Positions 47,145 through 55,565 of a stretch of DNA of 64,000 nt are shown here, piece after piece; the stretch's first letter is position 1, and each line of letters opens with the position of its first letter. The stretch is taken from positions 5,001-69,000 of the forward strand of contig NZ_CP150637.1 in assembly GCF_038500265.1 (NCBI RefSeq). Direction: 5' to 3'. This DNA is from Ignatzschineria larvae DSM 13226 (GTDB taxonomy: Bacteria > Pseudomonadota > Gammaproteobacteria > Cardiobacteriales > Wohlfahrtiimonadaceae). The translations under genes were made by a program, and so were the position numbers. A model generated the notes under the pieces. It was not told where the DNA came from and did not search any database. It saw only the letters and a list, made by a program, of their open reading frames with translations.

Positions 47145-47176
47145 AACTCTAATGATCAAAAACTCTAATGATCGAA
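47145..47176 (+). repeat. 16-bp tandem duplication
   Basis: AACTCTAATGATCAAA (47145-47160) followed by AACTCTAATGATCGAA, matching at 14 or more of 16 positions. Intergenic, just left of MITE-like copy E. Confidence 0.85.
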
Positions 47177-47203
47177 AAATTTAAATTCTCAATTTTTTGC
47201 TTA

Positions 47204-47400
47204 TATTAAATTTGGTTTAAGAAAAATGGTTTTAAACAACACTTGCACGATGCCGGATAGAACAGCTTCCTCACTTATTACAACCGATGCGCCGGCATTT
47301 ATAGTCATTCTAGTTTAAGAAAATTCACAATCATTATAGGATGAAGATTCTTACAAGCTTACAAACATCTTTACTTAATAATTTAAAACCGATTTCACTA
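47204..47400 (+). repeat. MITE-like element, copy E (about 197 bp)
   Basis: Left end TATTAAATTTGGTTTAAG after a TA; GATGCCGG..GATGCGCCGGCATTT core at 47249-47300; then an internal second end-like stretch (ATAGTCATTCTAGTTTAAG). The right end GATTTCACTA is a degraded terminal repeat followed by TA at 47401. It occupies most of the 500-base gap between two minus-strand genes and is the only copy not in a convergent gap. Confidence 0.72.
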
Positions 47401-47407
47401 TACTATA

Positions 47408-47447
47408 AAAGAAGCCCCATTATGATTGCATCATTAATGGGGCTTTT
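47408..47447 (-). terminator. Terminator of the SafE-like gene
   Basis: Stem AAGCCCCATTA / TAATGGGGCTT with loop about TGATTGCATCAT; T-rich tails occur on both strands, so it could also act in the other direction. Confidence 0.8.
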
Positions 47448-47505
47448 GAATGCGATAGCATTACAACTCTTCAGAAAGCGTTACATGATTAGATTATAGT
47501 AACCT

Positions 47506-48495
47506 TTAATGGTTCATCTTAGAATGATCCATTGGCATCGTATGCTCATTCTGTTTGGTGGCTTTATGATCTGTCGGCATCTGAGATTGCTGCATGGCTG
47601 GCATCTCTGACCTGTTATGTTCCGGCATATTATGATTCATAGAATGATCCGTACCATTAGTACTATTGTGGTTATGATTAGCAGCATTACCGTGATCGCC
47701 AGCATTGCCATGATCGCCATGTCCATGTCCATGTCCCATATTTTGCATCTGCGTCAAAATGTCTGTGGCACTCTGCTCACCGCTACGAATTTTCTCTGTT
47801 TGGGTGCTGACCATTTCAGCGCGTTTTGTGACACGATCTTGGGGCGCAATCCAGCCAAGATAGTAGATCGCCATTACAAGAACCACTAAACCTGCGATCA
47901 TACGCACTCCTTTCTTCGCGAAGAAGTGGCCAACAAAGTTTCCAAAAATCGCAAGGCCCAACATAATAGGAAGTGTGCCAAGGCCAAAGGCAAACATAAT
48001 GGCGGCAGATTTTGCGACAGAACCTGCGCCCATGGCGACGGCTAGAGGTCCATAAACTGCACCACAAGGGAGTAATCCCCAGATCATACCAACAAGATAA
48101 GTCCCTTTAGCAGTACGAATAGGGAAGAAACGTTGAGAGAATTTTTGAATGGGTTTCCAAATTGATTGAAAAGGGCGTTCAATCCAACTTAACGCTTGTG
48201 GTAAGCCGAAGAGTTGTAAGGCAATAAAGATCATAATAGCGCCGGCAACATAACGGATAATATATTGAATGGCAGTAATATCAGAGACAGATGCTGCAAT
48301 TAAGCCACCAATAACACCTAGAAGTGTGTAGGTTGAAATACGACCTAGATTATAGAGAATCGCTGCCGGAATGCGTTTATAGGCATTATTCATTCCCAAG
48401 ATACCAATTACAGGGCCACACATGCCGACACAGTGTGTTTGAGCAGCAAAGCCTATAAAAAATGCCCCTGAGATTAAGGCCAGAAATTCCATCAT
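47506..48495 (-). CDS. SafE-like (UreH_2/DsbD_2 type) membrane protein with a His/Met-rich C-terminal tail
   Basis: 329-residue polytopic membrane protein. The first helix ends in THCVGMCGPVIGILG (about 20-34), the Cys-containing motif of sulfite exporter TauE/SafE (UreH_2) proteins often found with cytochrome oxidase and metal genes, and WGLLPCGAVYGPLAVAMGAGS is the second conserved block with another Cys. About six helices end near residue 220. The last 77 residues (253-329) are unusual: 14 His and 9 Met, with repeats of GHG, NHN and MPMDH type, a candidate copper or nickel-binding tail. Function is inferred as metal- or thiol-related transport only. Start could be Met1 or Met2. Confidence 0.82.
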   Translation of the reverse strand: MMEFLALISGAFFIGFAAQTHCVGMCGPVIGILGMNNAYKRIPAAILYNLGRISTYTLLGVIGGLIAASVSDITAIQYIIRYVAGAIMIFIALQLFGLPQALSWIERPFQSIWKPIQKFSQRFFPIRTAKGTYLVGMIWGLLPCGAVYGPLAVAMGAGSVAKSAAIMFAFGLGTLPIMLGLAIFGNFVGHFFAKKGVRMIAGLVVLVMAIYYLGWIAPQDRVTKRAEMVSTQTEKIRSGEQSATDILTQMQNMGHGHGHGDHGNAGDHGNAANHNHNSTNGTDHSMNHNMPEHNRSEMPAMQQSQMPTDHKATKQNEHTMPMDHSKMNH

Positions 48496-48962
48496 TACGA
48501 AGTCCTCATGTTGTTATTATGAATAATTGTTAAATAGATAATCTTTATAGAATCATTTTGTTGGTATCTATAATCAATAGGTTAGTTTGAATGATTGATC
48601 GTGAAACCATGGCTATTTTGAATGCTGATCATCATAATGGAAATTGCAAAAGACTCAAAGGAAAACTCACTGTCAACGTCATAGCAAACCTTAAAGCCAT
48701 TTTGAAAAAGGTATAGAAAAGCAAGAGAAAAAGTAAGAGAAAGTATTAGTGAGGATGACATTAGGGTATTTATCAATGGTGATTTGAGGGTGACTTACGG
48801 ATAAATTTGTAGATGAAAGAATGAATTTGTAGCGATATAGGGTAGAATAGCGGGGAACTATTTTGGTGATTCTGCGCTTGAGTCTCGATTAATGGGCTAT
48901 CTTTAGCAAAATTGATCAGCAGCTACTTCGGCGCCCTTATTGTTAGTAAAGGATTTATTTCT
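48496..48962. other. Gene-free gap between divergent safE-like and ettA genes
   Basis: 467 bases that should hold both promoters. A purine-rich stretch (48700-48750) and a -10-like TAGAAT at 48843-48848 are seen, with no matching -35. No repeat of the TAGTAA family and no convincing small gene. Confidence 0.5.
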
Positions 48963-50633
48963 ATGTCAGGACAATTTATCTACACGATGAATCGTGTGAG
49001 TAAAGTGGTACCGCCTAATCGTGAGATTTTAAAAGATATCTCTATCTCATTTTTCCCAGGTGCAAAAATTGGGGTGTTAGGCCTTAATGGTGCTGGTAAA
49101 TCAACATTACTTCGCATTATGGCGGGTGTTGATACCAATATTCAAGGTGAGGCGCGTGTTCAACCGGGGACAAAAATCGGTTTCTTAGAGCAAGAGCCAA
49201 AGTTAAATGAAGCGCTTGATGTGCGTGGTAACCTTGAAGAAGCGCTCGGCGATATTAAAAAAGCGCAAGAAGAGCTCGATCAAGTTTATGCCGCTTATGC
49301 CGAACCAGATGCGGATTTTGATGCATTAGCAACGAAGCAAGCAGAGCTTGAAGCGATTTTAGCAAGCAGCGATGGTCATAGTTTAGATCGTCAATTGGAG
49401 ATTGCTGCCGATGCACTTCGTTTGCCGCCGATGGATCGTGATATTGCGACCCTTTCAGGGGGGGAAAAACGCCGGGTTGCGCTCTGTAAATTACTGCTTT
49501 CAAAACCAGATATGCTTCTGCTTGATGAGCCTACAAACCATTTAGATGCAGAATCTGTGGCTTGGCTTGAGCGTTTCTTGCATGATTATCCCGGTACTGT
49601 TGTGGCGGTAACCCATGATCGTTATTTCCTTGATAATGTGGCAGGTTGGATTTTAGAGCTTGACCGCGGACATGGTATTCCTTATGAAGGTAACTACTCT
49701 AGTTGGCTTGAGCAGAAGACTCGCCGTTTAGAGCAAGAAGCGAAGCAGGAAGAATCTCGTGCAAAAGCAATTAAGAAAGAGCTTGAGTGGGTGCGCGCCG
49801 GTGTGAAAGGTCGTCAAACGAAGTCGAAAGCACGTTTGGCACGTTTTGAAGAGCTTGAGAGTCAAGAATATCAACAACGTAATGAGACGATGGAGATCTA
49901 TATCCCACCTGGACCTCGTTTAGGGGACTTGGTGATTGAAGCTACTGATGTTGCGAAAGCCTTTGGCGATAAACTACTTTATGAGGATTTAAGCTTTAAT
50001 CTGCCTAAAGGTGGCATTGTGGGTGTTATTGGGCCTAATGGTGCGGGTAAATCAACGCTCTTTAAATTGATGACCGGTCAATTAGAGGCAGATAAAGGGA
50101 CATTTCGAGTTGGAGAAACTGTTGAGCTTGCGTATGTAGATCAGAGTCGTGATACGCTTGACCCTAACAAAACTGTTTGGGAAGAGATCTCAGATGGTTT
50201 AGATATGATCCGTGTGGGTACTTATGAAACACCATCTCGTGCGTATTGTGGGCGCTTTAACTTCAAAGGTTCAGATCAACAAAAATTGGTACGCGATCTA
50301 TCAGGCGGTGAGCGTAATCGGGTGCATTTAGCGAAAGTTCTTCGTTCAGGTGGAAATGTGATTCTTCTCGATGAACCGACAAATGACCTTGATGTGGAAA
50401 CTTTACGGGCACTTGAGGATGCGATTTTAGCATTTGCGGGCTGTGTTGTAGTGATTTCCCATGACCGTTGGTTCTTAGATCGAATTGCAACACATATTTT
50501 GGCCTTTGAAGGAAATTCTCATGTAGAATGGTTTGAAGGAAACTATGAAGAGTATGAAGCAGATCGCCGCCGCCGTCTTGGAGATGATGCGGATCGTCCT
50601 CAACGTATTAAATACAAACCGATCTCTCGCTAA
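48963..50633 (+). CDS. ettA: Energy-dependent translational throttle protein EttA
   Basis: ABC-F ATPase that binds the ribosomal E site and gates early elongation according to energy state. From ATG 48963 it has 556 residues, essentially the E. coli length; an upstream frame from 48912 adds 17 unmatched residues and the 48963 start has AAAGGA nine bases upstream. Two ABC domains: Walker A GLNGAGKST (40-48) with LSGGEKRRVALC and LLLDEPTNHLD, and second GPNGAGKST with LSGGERNRVHLA and LLDEPTNDLD. The arm and P-site linker (EAKQEESRAKAIKKELEWVRAG) lie between. No membrane part. Confidence 0.96.
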   Translation: MSGQFIYTMNRVSKVVPPNREILKDISISFFPGAKIGVLGLNGAGKSTLLRIMAGVDTNIQGEARVQPGTKIGFLEQEPKLNEALDVRGNLEEALGDIKKAQEELDQVYAAYAEPDADFDALATKQAELEAILASSDGHSLDRQLEIAADALRLPPMDRDIATLSGGEKRRVALCKLLLSKPDMLLLDEPTNHLDAESVAWLERFLHDYPGTVVAVTHDRYFLDNVAGWILELDRGHGIPYEGNYSSWLEQKTRRLEQEAKQEESRAKAIKKELEWVRAGVKGRQTKSKARLARFEELESQEYQQRNETMEIYIPPGPRLGDLVIEATDVAKAFGDKLLYEDLSFNLPKGGIVGVIGPNGAGKSTLFKLMTGQLEADKGTFRVGETVELAYVDQSRDTLDPNKTVWEEISDGLDMIRVGTYETPSRAYCGRFNFKGSDQQKLVRDLSGGERNRVHLAKVLRSGGNVILLDEPTNDLDVETLRALEDAILAFAGCVVVISHDRWFLDRIATHILAFEGNSHVEWFEGNYEEYEADRRRRLGDDADRPQRIKYKPISR

Positions 50634-50669
50634 GCGTGAGACTAGATCTATTCTTAAGGAGCAATCATT

Positions 50670-50837
50670 ATGGCACTAGATAAGAAACAGGTAGAGTTAG
50701 ACGAAAATGCACTCCCTATCTGCTGTCCTCCGCTTGAGGTGGATGCTTGGGGTTATCATCCGCGTGTCTATCTAAGTCCTGATCAAGAAGGGAAAGTAAA
50801 ATGCCCTTATTGCAGCACTGAATATATTGTTGAGTAA
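50670..50837 (+). CDS. Small zinc-finger protein (zf-CHCC type)
   Basis: 55-residue protein. It shows ICCPP, then WGYHPRVYLS and KVKCPYCSTEYIVE, giving the Cys..His..Cys-x2-Cys pattern of the zf-CHCC family, related to the mitochondrial complex I subunit NDUFS6. TAAGGAG lies nine bases before the start. It follows ettA by 36 bases and may be cotranscribed. Role unknown; the relation to complex I is only by family. Confidence 0.82.
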   Translation: MALDKKQVELDENALPICCPPLEVDAWGYHPRVYLSPDQEGKVKCPYCSTEYIVE

Positions 50838-50889
50838 TTGGCTGAGTAATCTGTTGAATTCTCTCAAACACGTTTGAAAGATATTGCCG

Positions 50890-50945
50890 GCACTTCAGTG
50901 TTCTCACTTGTGAGATTTTGACTGAAGTGCTTGTTGTATTTCTTA
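50890..50945 (+). terminator. Nested hairpin terminator after the zinc-finger gene
   Basis: Outer stem GCACTTCAGT / ACTGAAGTGC encloses an inner stem TCTCAC / GTGAGA; a T-rich TTGTTGTATTTC tail follows. The two stems could alternate or stack. Confidence 0.65.
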
Positions 50946-51004
50946 TAAAGTATCTATTACTTATAAAATTAATATAAAAATTAATTAAAGAACTCTAAAC
51001 ATTT

Positions 51005-51733
51005 ATGAAAATTTTAGCAGTCGATGCTTCAACTGCGGCTTGTTCAGCGGCGGTCTATGCACATGGAGAAGTAGTCGAACGACTTACTGTTGCTTCACGT
51101 AAACATATTGAGCTTCTAAAGCCAATGGTATTAGAAGTGATGGCAGGATCAGAGCTCGATTTTAAAGATTTAGATGGCTTAGCATTCGCTGTCGGTCCTG
51201 GCAGTTTTGCCGGGCTTCGGATTGCCTGTGGTTTTATTCAAGGATTGGGCGCCGGGCTTGATTTGCCTATTGCCCCTATCTCAACGCTGGCAGCTTTAGC
51301 TTATTCGGTGCTTGAAGAGCATCCTGAGGTAAAAGTAATGCCGATGCTTGATGCAAAGATGAATGAGGTGTATTGGGCTATTTATGCATTAGATGAAGAT
51401 AAACAACTCATTAATATTGCAGAGGATCAAGTGAATACTTTAGAAGAGATCTATGCACTTTTTGCCGAGAGCTCTGAACCGGTATTAGGCATTGGTGATG
51501 GTTGGACGTTAGATAGTGAGGCAGTAGAAAAATTAAATGCCACAATGATTGTTGATCGTCATTATCCGCGAGCAGGGGATATTGCCTTATTGGCAAAGCG
51601 GGATCTGGATAAAGGTCTCGGGCTCTATGCTGATCAAGTTTCACCGGTCTATTTACGCCATAATATTGCACTGACGATTGAAGAGCAGCAAGCGCTACGT
51701 GCGGCAAAAGCAGAAGCTGAGGAATCGTTGTAA
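51005..51733 (+). CDS. tsaB: tRNA t6A biosynthesis protein TsaB
   Basis: 242-residue non-catalytic partner of TsaD, needed for threonylcarbamoyl-adenosine at position 37 of ANN-decoding tRNAs. The ASKHA fold begins ILAVDASTAACSAAVYAHGEV, and GLAFAVGPGSFAGLRIACGFIQGL is the family's conserved block, followed by PIAPISTLAALAYS and MLDAKMNEVYWAIY. As in other TsaB, metal-binding residues of TsaD are missing. Promoter not identified; the upstream gap is AT-rich. Confidence 0.94.
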   Translation: MKILAVDASTAACSAAVYAHGEVVERLTVASRKHIELLKPMVLEVMAGSELDFKDLDGLAFAVGPGSFAGLRIACGFIQGLGAGLDLPIAPISTLAALAYSVLEEHPEVKVMPMLDAKMNEVYWAIYALDEDKQLINIAEDQVNTLEEIYALFAESSEPVLGIGDGWTLDSEAVEKLNATMIVDRHYPRAGDIALLAKRDLDKGLGLYADQVSPVYLRHNIALTIEEQQALRAAKAEAEESL

Positions 51734-51770
51734 GCCTACCTATTTTTTGCAATCGATATGTCGGCATTTA

Positions 51771-51938
51771 TAGTAATATCGGTTCAAAATCAGCTTATTT
51801 AAATGCCGGCGCATCAGCTGTAAAAAGCGAGGAAGCCTTTCTATCCGGCATCTTGCAAGTGTTGGTGAGTCAGGTTTTATGTTCTTTTAACCCCACAATA
51901 GCTGTTTAAGAACCATTTTTCTTAAACCAAATTTACTA
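51771..51938 (-). repeat. MITE-like element, copy F (long subtype, 168 bp)
   Basis: Best-preserved long copy. It is flanked by TA on both sides (51769-51770, 51939-51940), with ends TAGTAATATCGGTTCA and, reversed, TAGTAAATTTGGTTTAAG. Compared with the 127-bp copies it carries about 40 extra bases (GTGAGTCAGG..CACAATAGCTG) near the right end, also present in copies A and B. Between convergent tsaB and proS. Confidence 0.88.
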
Positions 51939-51984
51939 TAAATCAGCTTGTTTTGAAGTGAACATACTTAAAGATGAGTAAAAT

Positions 51985-52019
51985 AAAAGCGCCCATTGAT
52001 GAGTTCAATCGGCGCTTTT
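51985..52019 (-). terminator. proS terminator (possibly bidirectional)
   Basis: Stem AAAAGCGCC..ATTGA / TCAAT..GGCGCTTTT with one mismatch; A-run on one side and T-run on the other, so it may serve both tsaB and proS. Confidence 0.82.
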
Positions 52020-52074
52020 CTGTGTCCTAAAATCCTTGTGTAATCAAAGAATTTTCTATGAATAAAACATCGTT

Positions 52075-53784
52075 TTATGGATTGAGCGTTGCTTTGATGA
52101 CGTTCACAATCTCTGTCACCGGCACCATCGTTGCAGCTTCATCGGTTCTTGCTTTGAATTCAACTTCACCGTTTTTAAGTGTACGATCACCAATCACCAC
52201 CCGATAAGGAATGCCGATCAGTTCATGGTCACTAAAAGCTTCGCCTGGGCGAATATTCCGATCTTCTAATAAAACATCGATACCGAGCGTTAATAACTCA
52301 TCGTAGAGTTTATCGGTAGTCTCTTTCACAAGTTCAGATTTACCATAATTCATTGGAATGAGTGATAGGGTAAAAGGTGCAATCGCTTTAGGCCAGATAA
52401 TGCCGGCATCATCATTGCGCTGCTCAATCGCTGCGGCAACAATACGGGTAACGCCGATTCCATAACACCCCATCTGCATCACAGTCGCTTTACCATTTTG
52501 ATCAAGCACTGTCGCATTCATTGCTTTTGAGTAACGATCTCCTAGTTGGAAGATATGGCCGACTTCAATACCACGAGCAATGGCAATTTTACCCTTACCG
52601 CAAGGTGAGGGATCTCCTTCTTTGATTTCACGAAGATCTAATACTTCAGGCTCAGGGAGATCACGACCAATATTCACATTGATATAGTGGAAACCTGTTT
52701 CGTTTGCACCACAGCTAAAGTTGCTCATTAAGGCTGCTTGGCGATCAAATACCACTTTGATCGGCATATTGACAGGGCCAATAGAGCCCGGCGTTGTGTT
52801 AAGTGTATTTGCAATCTCTTCATCGCTCGCAAAGGTGAGTGGTACGGCAAAAAGACCACAGTTTTCTGCTTTCACTTCATTGAGTTCATGATCGCCTCGT
52901 AAGCAAACGGCAATGAGTTCGTTCTCTTTTCGACCATGAAGAATGAGCGTTTTGAGGTGCATTTCAGGCGGAGAATTTAAGAATTTGGCCAAATCTTCAA
53001 TCGAGTGAACATTCGGTGTTTCGAGTTTTTTCAGTGCGCCGGTTGCTTCTCCACGCGTCCCAACGGCTATAGCTTCTGCTGCTTCCACATTGGCTGCATA
53101 ATCAGATTCTGTAGAGTAGACAATCGCATCTTCGCCCGCTTGCGTTACAACGTGGAACTCTTGTGATTTACTGCCACCGATCGCACCGGAATCTGCCCAA
53201 ACTGCACGATATTCTAGCTCTAAACGGTCTAAAATATTGCTGTAAGCGGTATACATTTTGTTGTAAGTGTCGTCGAGGGATTCTGCATCAATATGGAAAG
53301 AGTAAGCATCTTTCATCAAAAACTCTCGAGAGCGCATCACGCCGAAACGTGGACGAATTTCATCGCGGAATTTCCATTGAATTTGATAGAAATTGATTGG
53401 CAGTTGGCGATAGCTCTTGAGTTCTTGGCGGGCAAAATCAGTGATAATCTCTTCATGAGTGGGACCTAAACAGTAATCGCGCATATGGCGATCTTTGAAG
53501 CGAAGTAATTCAGGGCCAAATTTCTCCCATCGGCCTGATTCAATCCAAAGTTCTGCAGGTTGCGCTGATGGCATGAGCATCTCAAGTGCCCCCGCTTTAT
53601 TCATCTCATCCCGTACGATATTTTCAGTTTTTTGCAATACCCGGAGACCTAACGGGCTCCAACTATAGATTCCTGATGTAACGCGGCGAATTAAGCCTGC
53701 GCGTAGCATCAGTTGATGTGATTTGATCTCAGCATCGTTAGGTGTATCGCGAAGAGTGTTAATTAAAAATTGACTTGTTTTCAT
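52075..53784 (-). CDS. proS: Prolyl-tRNA synthetase
   Basis: Bacterial-type class II synthetase of 569 residues (E. coli 572). Motif 1 GIYSWSPLGLRVL, motif 2 FYQIQWKFRDEIRPRFGVMRSREFLMKDAYSFH and motif 3 GCYGIGVTRIVAAAIEQ are visible. The INS editing domain that clears Ala-tRNA(Pro) lies between motifs 2 and 3 (about 225-390), with a conserved Lys in LKTLILHGRKE. The anticodon-binding domain is C-terminal. The start has AATCTACT upstream and no strong binding site. Confidence 0.96.
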   Translation of the reverse strand: MKTSQFLINTLRDTPNDAEIKSHQLMLRAGLIRRVTSGIYSWSPLGLRVLQKTENIVRDEMNKAGALEMLMPSAQPAELWIESGRWEKFGPELLRFKDRHMRDYCLGPTHEEIITDFARQELKSYRQLPINFYQIQWKFRDEIRPRFGVMRSREFLMKDAYSFHIDAESLDDTYNKMYTAYSNILDRLELEYRAVWADSGAIGGSKSQEFHVVTQAGEDAIVYSTESDYAANVEAAEAIAVGTRGEATGALKKLETPNVHSIEDLAKFLNSPPEMHLKTLILHGRKENELIAVCLRGDHELNEVKAENCGLFAVPLTFASDEEIANTLNTTPGSIGPVNMPIKVVFDRQAALMSNFSCGANETGFHYINVNIGRDLPEPEVLDLREIKEGDPSPCGKGKIAIARGIEVGHIFQLGDRYSKAMNATVLDQNGKATVMQMGCYGIGVTRIVAAAIEQRNDDAGIIWPKAIAPFTLSLIPMNYGKSELVKETTDKLYDELLTLGIDVLLEDRNIRPGEAFSDHELIGIPYRVVIGDRTLKNGEVEFKARTDEAATMVPVTEIVNVIKATLNP

Positions 53785-53810
53785 AGTAGATTGTCTGTTA
53801 ATCGCTTAAT

Positions 53811-53849
53811 ATATGGTTTTTAAATATGGTTTTTAAATATAATTTTTAA
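53811..53849 (-). repeat. 13-bp tandem repeat (x3) upstream of proS
   Basis: Unit ATATGGTTTTTAA at 53811-53823 and 53824-53836, then ATATAATTTTTAA. It lies 27-65 bases before the proS start, inside its promoter or leader. The rest of the gap (53850-54152) shows no gene; a small hairpin TATGTATGGT / ACCATGCATA lies at 54096-54120 and may mark the end of the amidohydrolase transcript. Confidence 0.85.
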
Positions 53850-54152
53850 ATTTATAGAGACCAAGAAATAAAGAGCTGTTTAGTAGGTCGATTCAGCTAG
53901 ATTAACTAGATCTCATTAATTATGTGGGAAATTAGGTGATATAAAAAGTGATAGTGTAGGGAGAAAACGATATCGACGCAATATTTCTTCTGCTTCTTCC
54001 CTTATTCAATTAAACGAGGTTTTATCGAAAAAAGCATGGGTTGTTATGAAAAGTGGGGGGGGTAAAGATTGATTTGTATCAATTTTTATTAAAAATATGT
54101 ATGGTTTTTTACCATGCATAGAGATGTTAATAAGAGTAACTATTTGGTTCTA

Positions 54153-55370
54153 TTATCTCTTTTTTAGAAAATATAATGCTAAGTTTGCCCAAGTTGCGCC
54201 GCCTATTAGGATGTTGTCGTCATTGAAATCATATCGTTCTGTATGTAGGCCTATTAACTCAGCATTCTCATGTTGTTCGCGAGTATCGTTACCAATATAG
54301 AAATATGCACCAGGGCACTCTTGGAGCATAAAACCAAAATCTTCTGCACCCATAGAAGGTTTTTTGTCGTAATTAATATATTCTGGTTGCATTAGATTGC
54401 CGATCGCCTCAATGGCAATTTCAGTCTCTTTGTCATGATTGATGGTGGGAATATAACCGTCAATTAATCGCACTTCGCAGGTCGCACCGTAAGCGCTGCA
54501 GATCCCTTCGGCTAAGGTCTTGATTCGTTCTTTAATAAGATCCCTTACTTTAAGATCAAAATAACGTAATGTCCCAAGTAGCGATACTTTGTTGGGAATG
54601 ACGTTATTCGCATGCCCCCCATGGATTGCGCCAATGGTAATAACGGCAGAATCAAGGCCAGAGATATTACGCGATATGATCGATTGTAGTCCAACGACTA
54701 TTTCTGATGCAACTAAGACACTATCGACGGTTTGGTAAGGGTGCGCTGCATGACCGCCTTTTGAGAAAACATCGATATGAATCTCGCAGGTGCCGGCCAT
54801 TTGAGGCCCCTTCTTAATCAGGATTTCTCCTTGTTTCGCACCGGGATAGTTATGGATTGCATAGACTGCATCAACCGGGAATTTCTCAAATAATCCGTCA
54901 TTGACCATTGTGCGGGCGCCTGCTTGATCCTCTTCATCAGGCTGGAAGATAAAGATGATGGTTCCATCAAACGTGGCTTCTAATGCAAGATAATGGGCCG
55001 CAGCTAAAAGCATTGTCATATGACCATCATGACCACAGGCATGCATAATCCCTTCATTATTGGAGCTGTAAGGCAAATCAGTTGATTCAGTGATGGGAAG
55101 TGCATCGATATCGGCGCGTAAGCCAATTCGTTTGCCGTTATGATAATCCCCTTTTCTTAGAATTCCGATTACTCCAGTATTTGAGAGTCTTTCTGTTTGA
55201 ATACCCCATGATTGTAAGAGCGCTTCAATTTTTTCAGCTGTTTTAAATTCAACACGTGATAACTCTGGATGAGCGTGGAAATCTTGCCGTAATTGTCGAA
55301 AATCAGCCTCATGTTTTTGGAGAAATAAGATGAGGTTTGAATTAGGATTTTGAACGATATTTGCTAGCAT
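54153..55370 (-). CDS. M20 family amidohydrolase (peptidase M20D, hippurate hydrolase-like)
   Basis: 405-residue metal-dependent amidase. FHAHPELSRVEFKT, IGLRADIDALPI, MHACGHDGHMTMLLAAAHYL, FIFQPDEEDQAGARTMV and the dimerisation domain with SKGGHAAHPYQTVDSV all belong to M20D, and PSMGAEDFGFMLQECPGAYFYIG is the last metal-binding part. Members split N-acyl amino acids or indole-acetyl conjugates; the substrate here is not known. The start is supported by GAGGGAAG upstream. Monogenic, divergent from nuo. Confidence 0.9.
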   Translation of the reverse strand: MLANIVQNPNSNLILFLQKHEADFRQLRQDFHAHPELSRVEFKTAEKIEALLQSWGIQTERLSNTGVIGILRKGDYHNGKRIGLRADIDALPITESTDLPYSSNNEGIMHACGHDGHMTMLLAAAHYLALEATFDGTIIFIFQPDEEDQAGARTMVNDGLFEKFPVDAVYAIHNYPGAKQGEILIKKGPQMAGTCEIHIDVFSKGGHAAHPYQTVDSVLVASEIVVGLQSIISRNISGLDSAVITIGAIHGGHANNVIPNKVSLLGTLRYFDLKVRDLIKERIKTLAEGICSAYGATCEVRLIDGYIPTINHDKETEIAIEAIGNLMQPEYINYDKKPSMGAEDFGFMLQECPGAYFYIGNDTREQHENAELIGLHTERYDFNDDNILIGGATWANLALYFLKKR

Positions 55371-55565
55371 GGCTGCAGCTTCCCTCTAGTGTCAAGTTTA
55401 AATTCGGTATAGACTTTAATTTTATCGCCTAATCCATTAGTATAGAACTCTTAGGATACAATTTTATGTCAAAGTTTAGAAGCATATTTGGGTTCTCTCA
55501 ATTAGGCTTTATACTTGTTTATATCAATCTATGAGTAAAATCAGAGTCTTGGAGGAAAATGAGCT

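Noticed and set aside
47617-47889. 90-codon plus-strand frame rich in Met, Ile and Ser
   Set aside because: Antisense of the His/Met-rich tail of the SafE-like gene; composition is a by-product of that tail.
48912-48962. Longer EttA start with 17 extra residues
   Set aside because: Extra residues do not match the family; the ATG at 48963 has a well-spaced binding site and gives the usual N-terminus.
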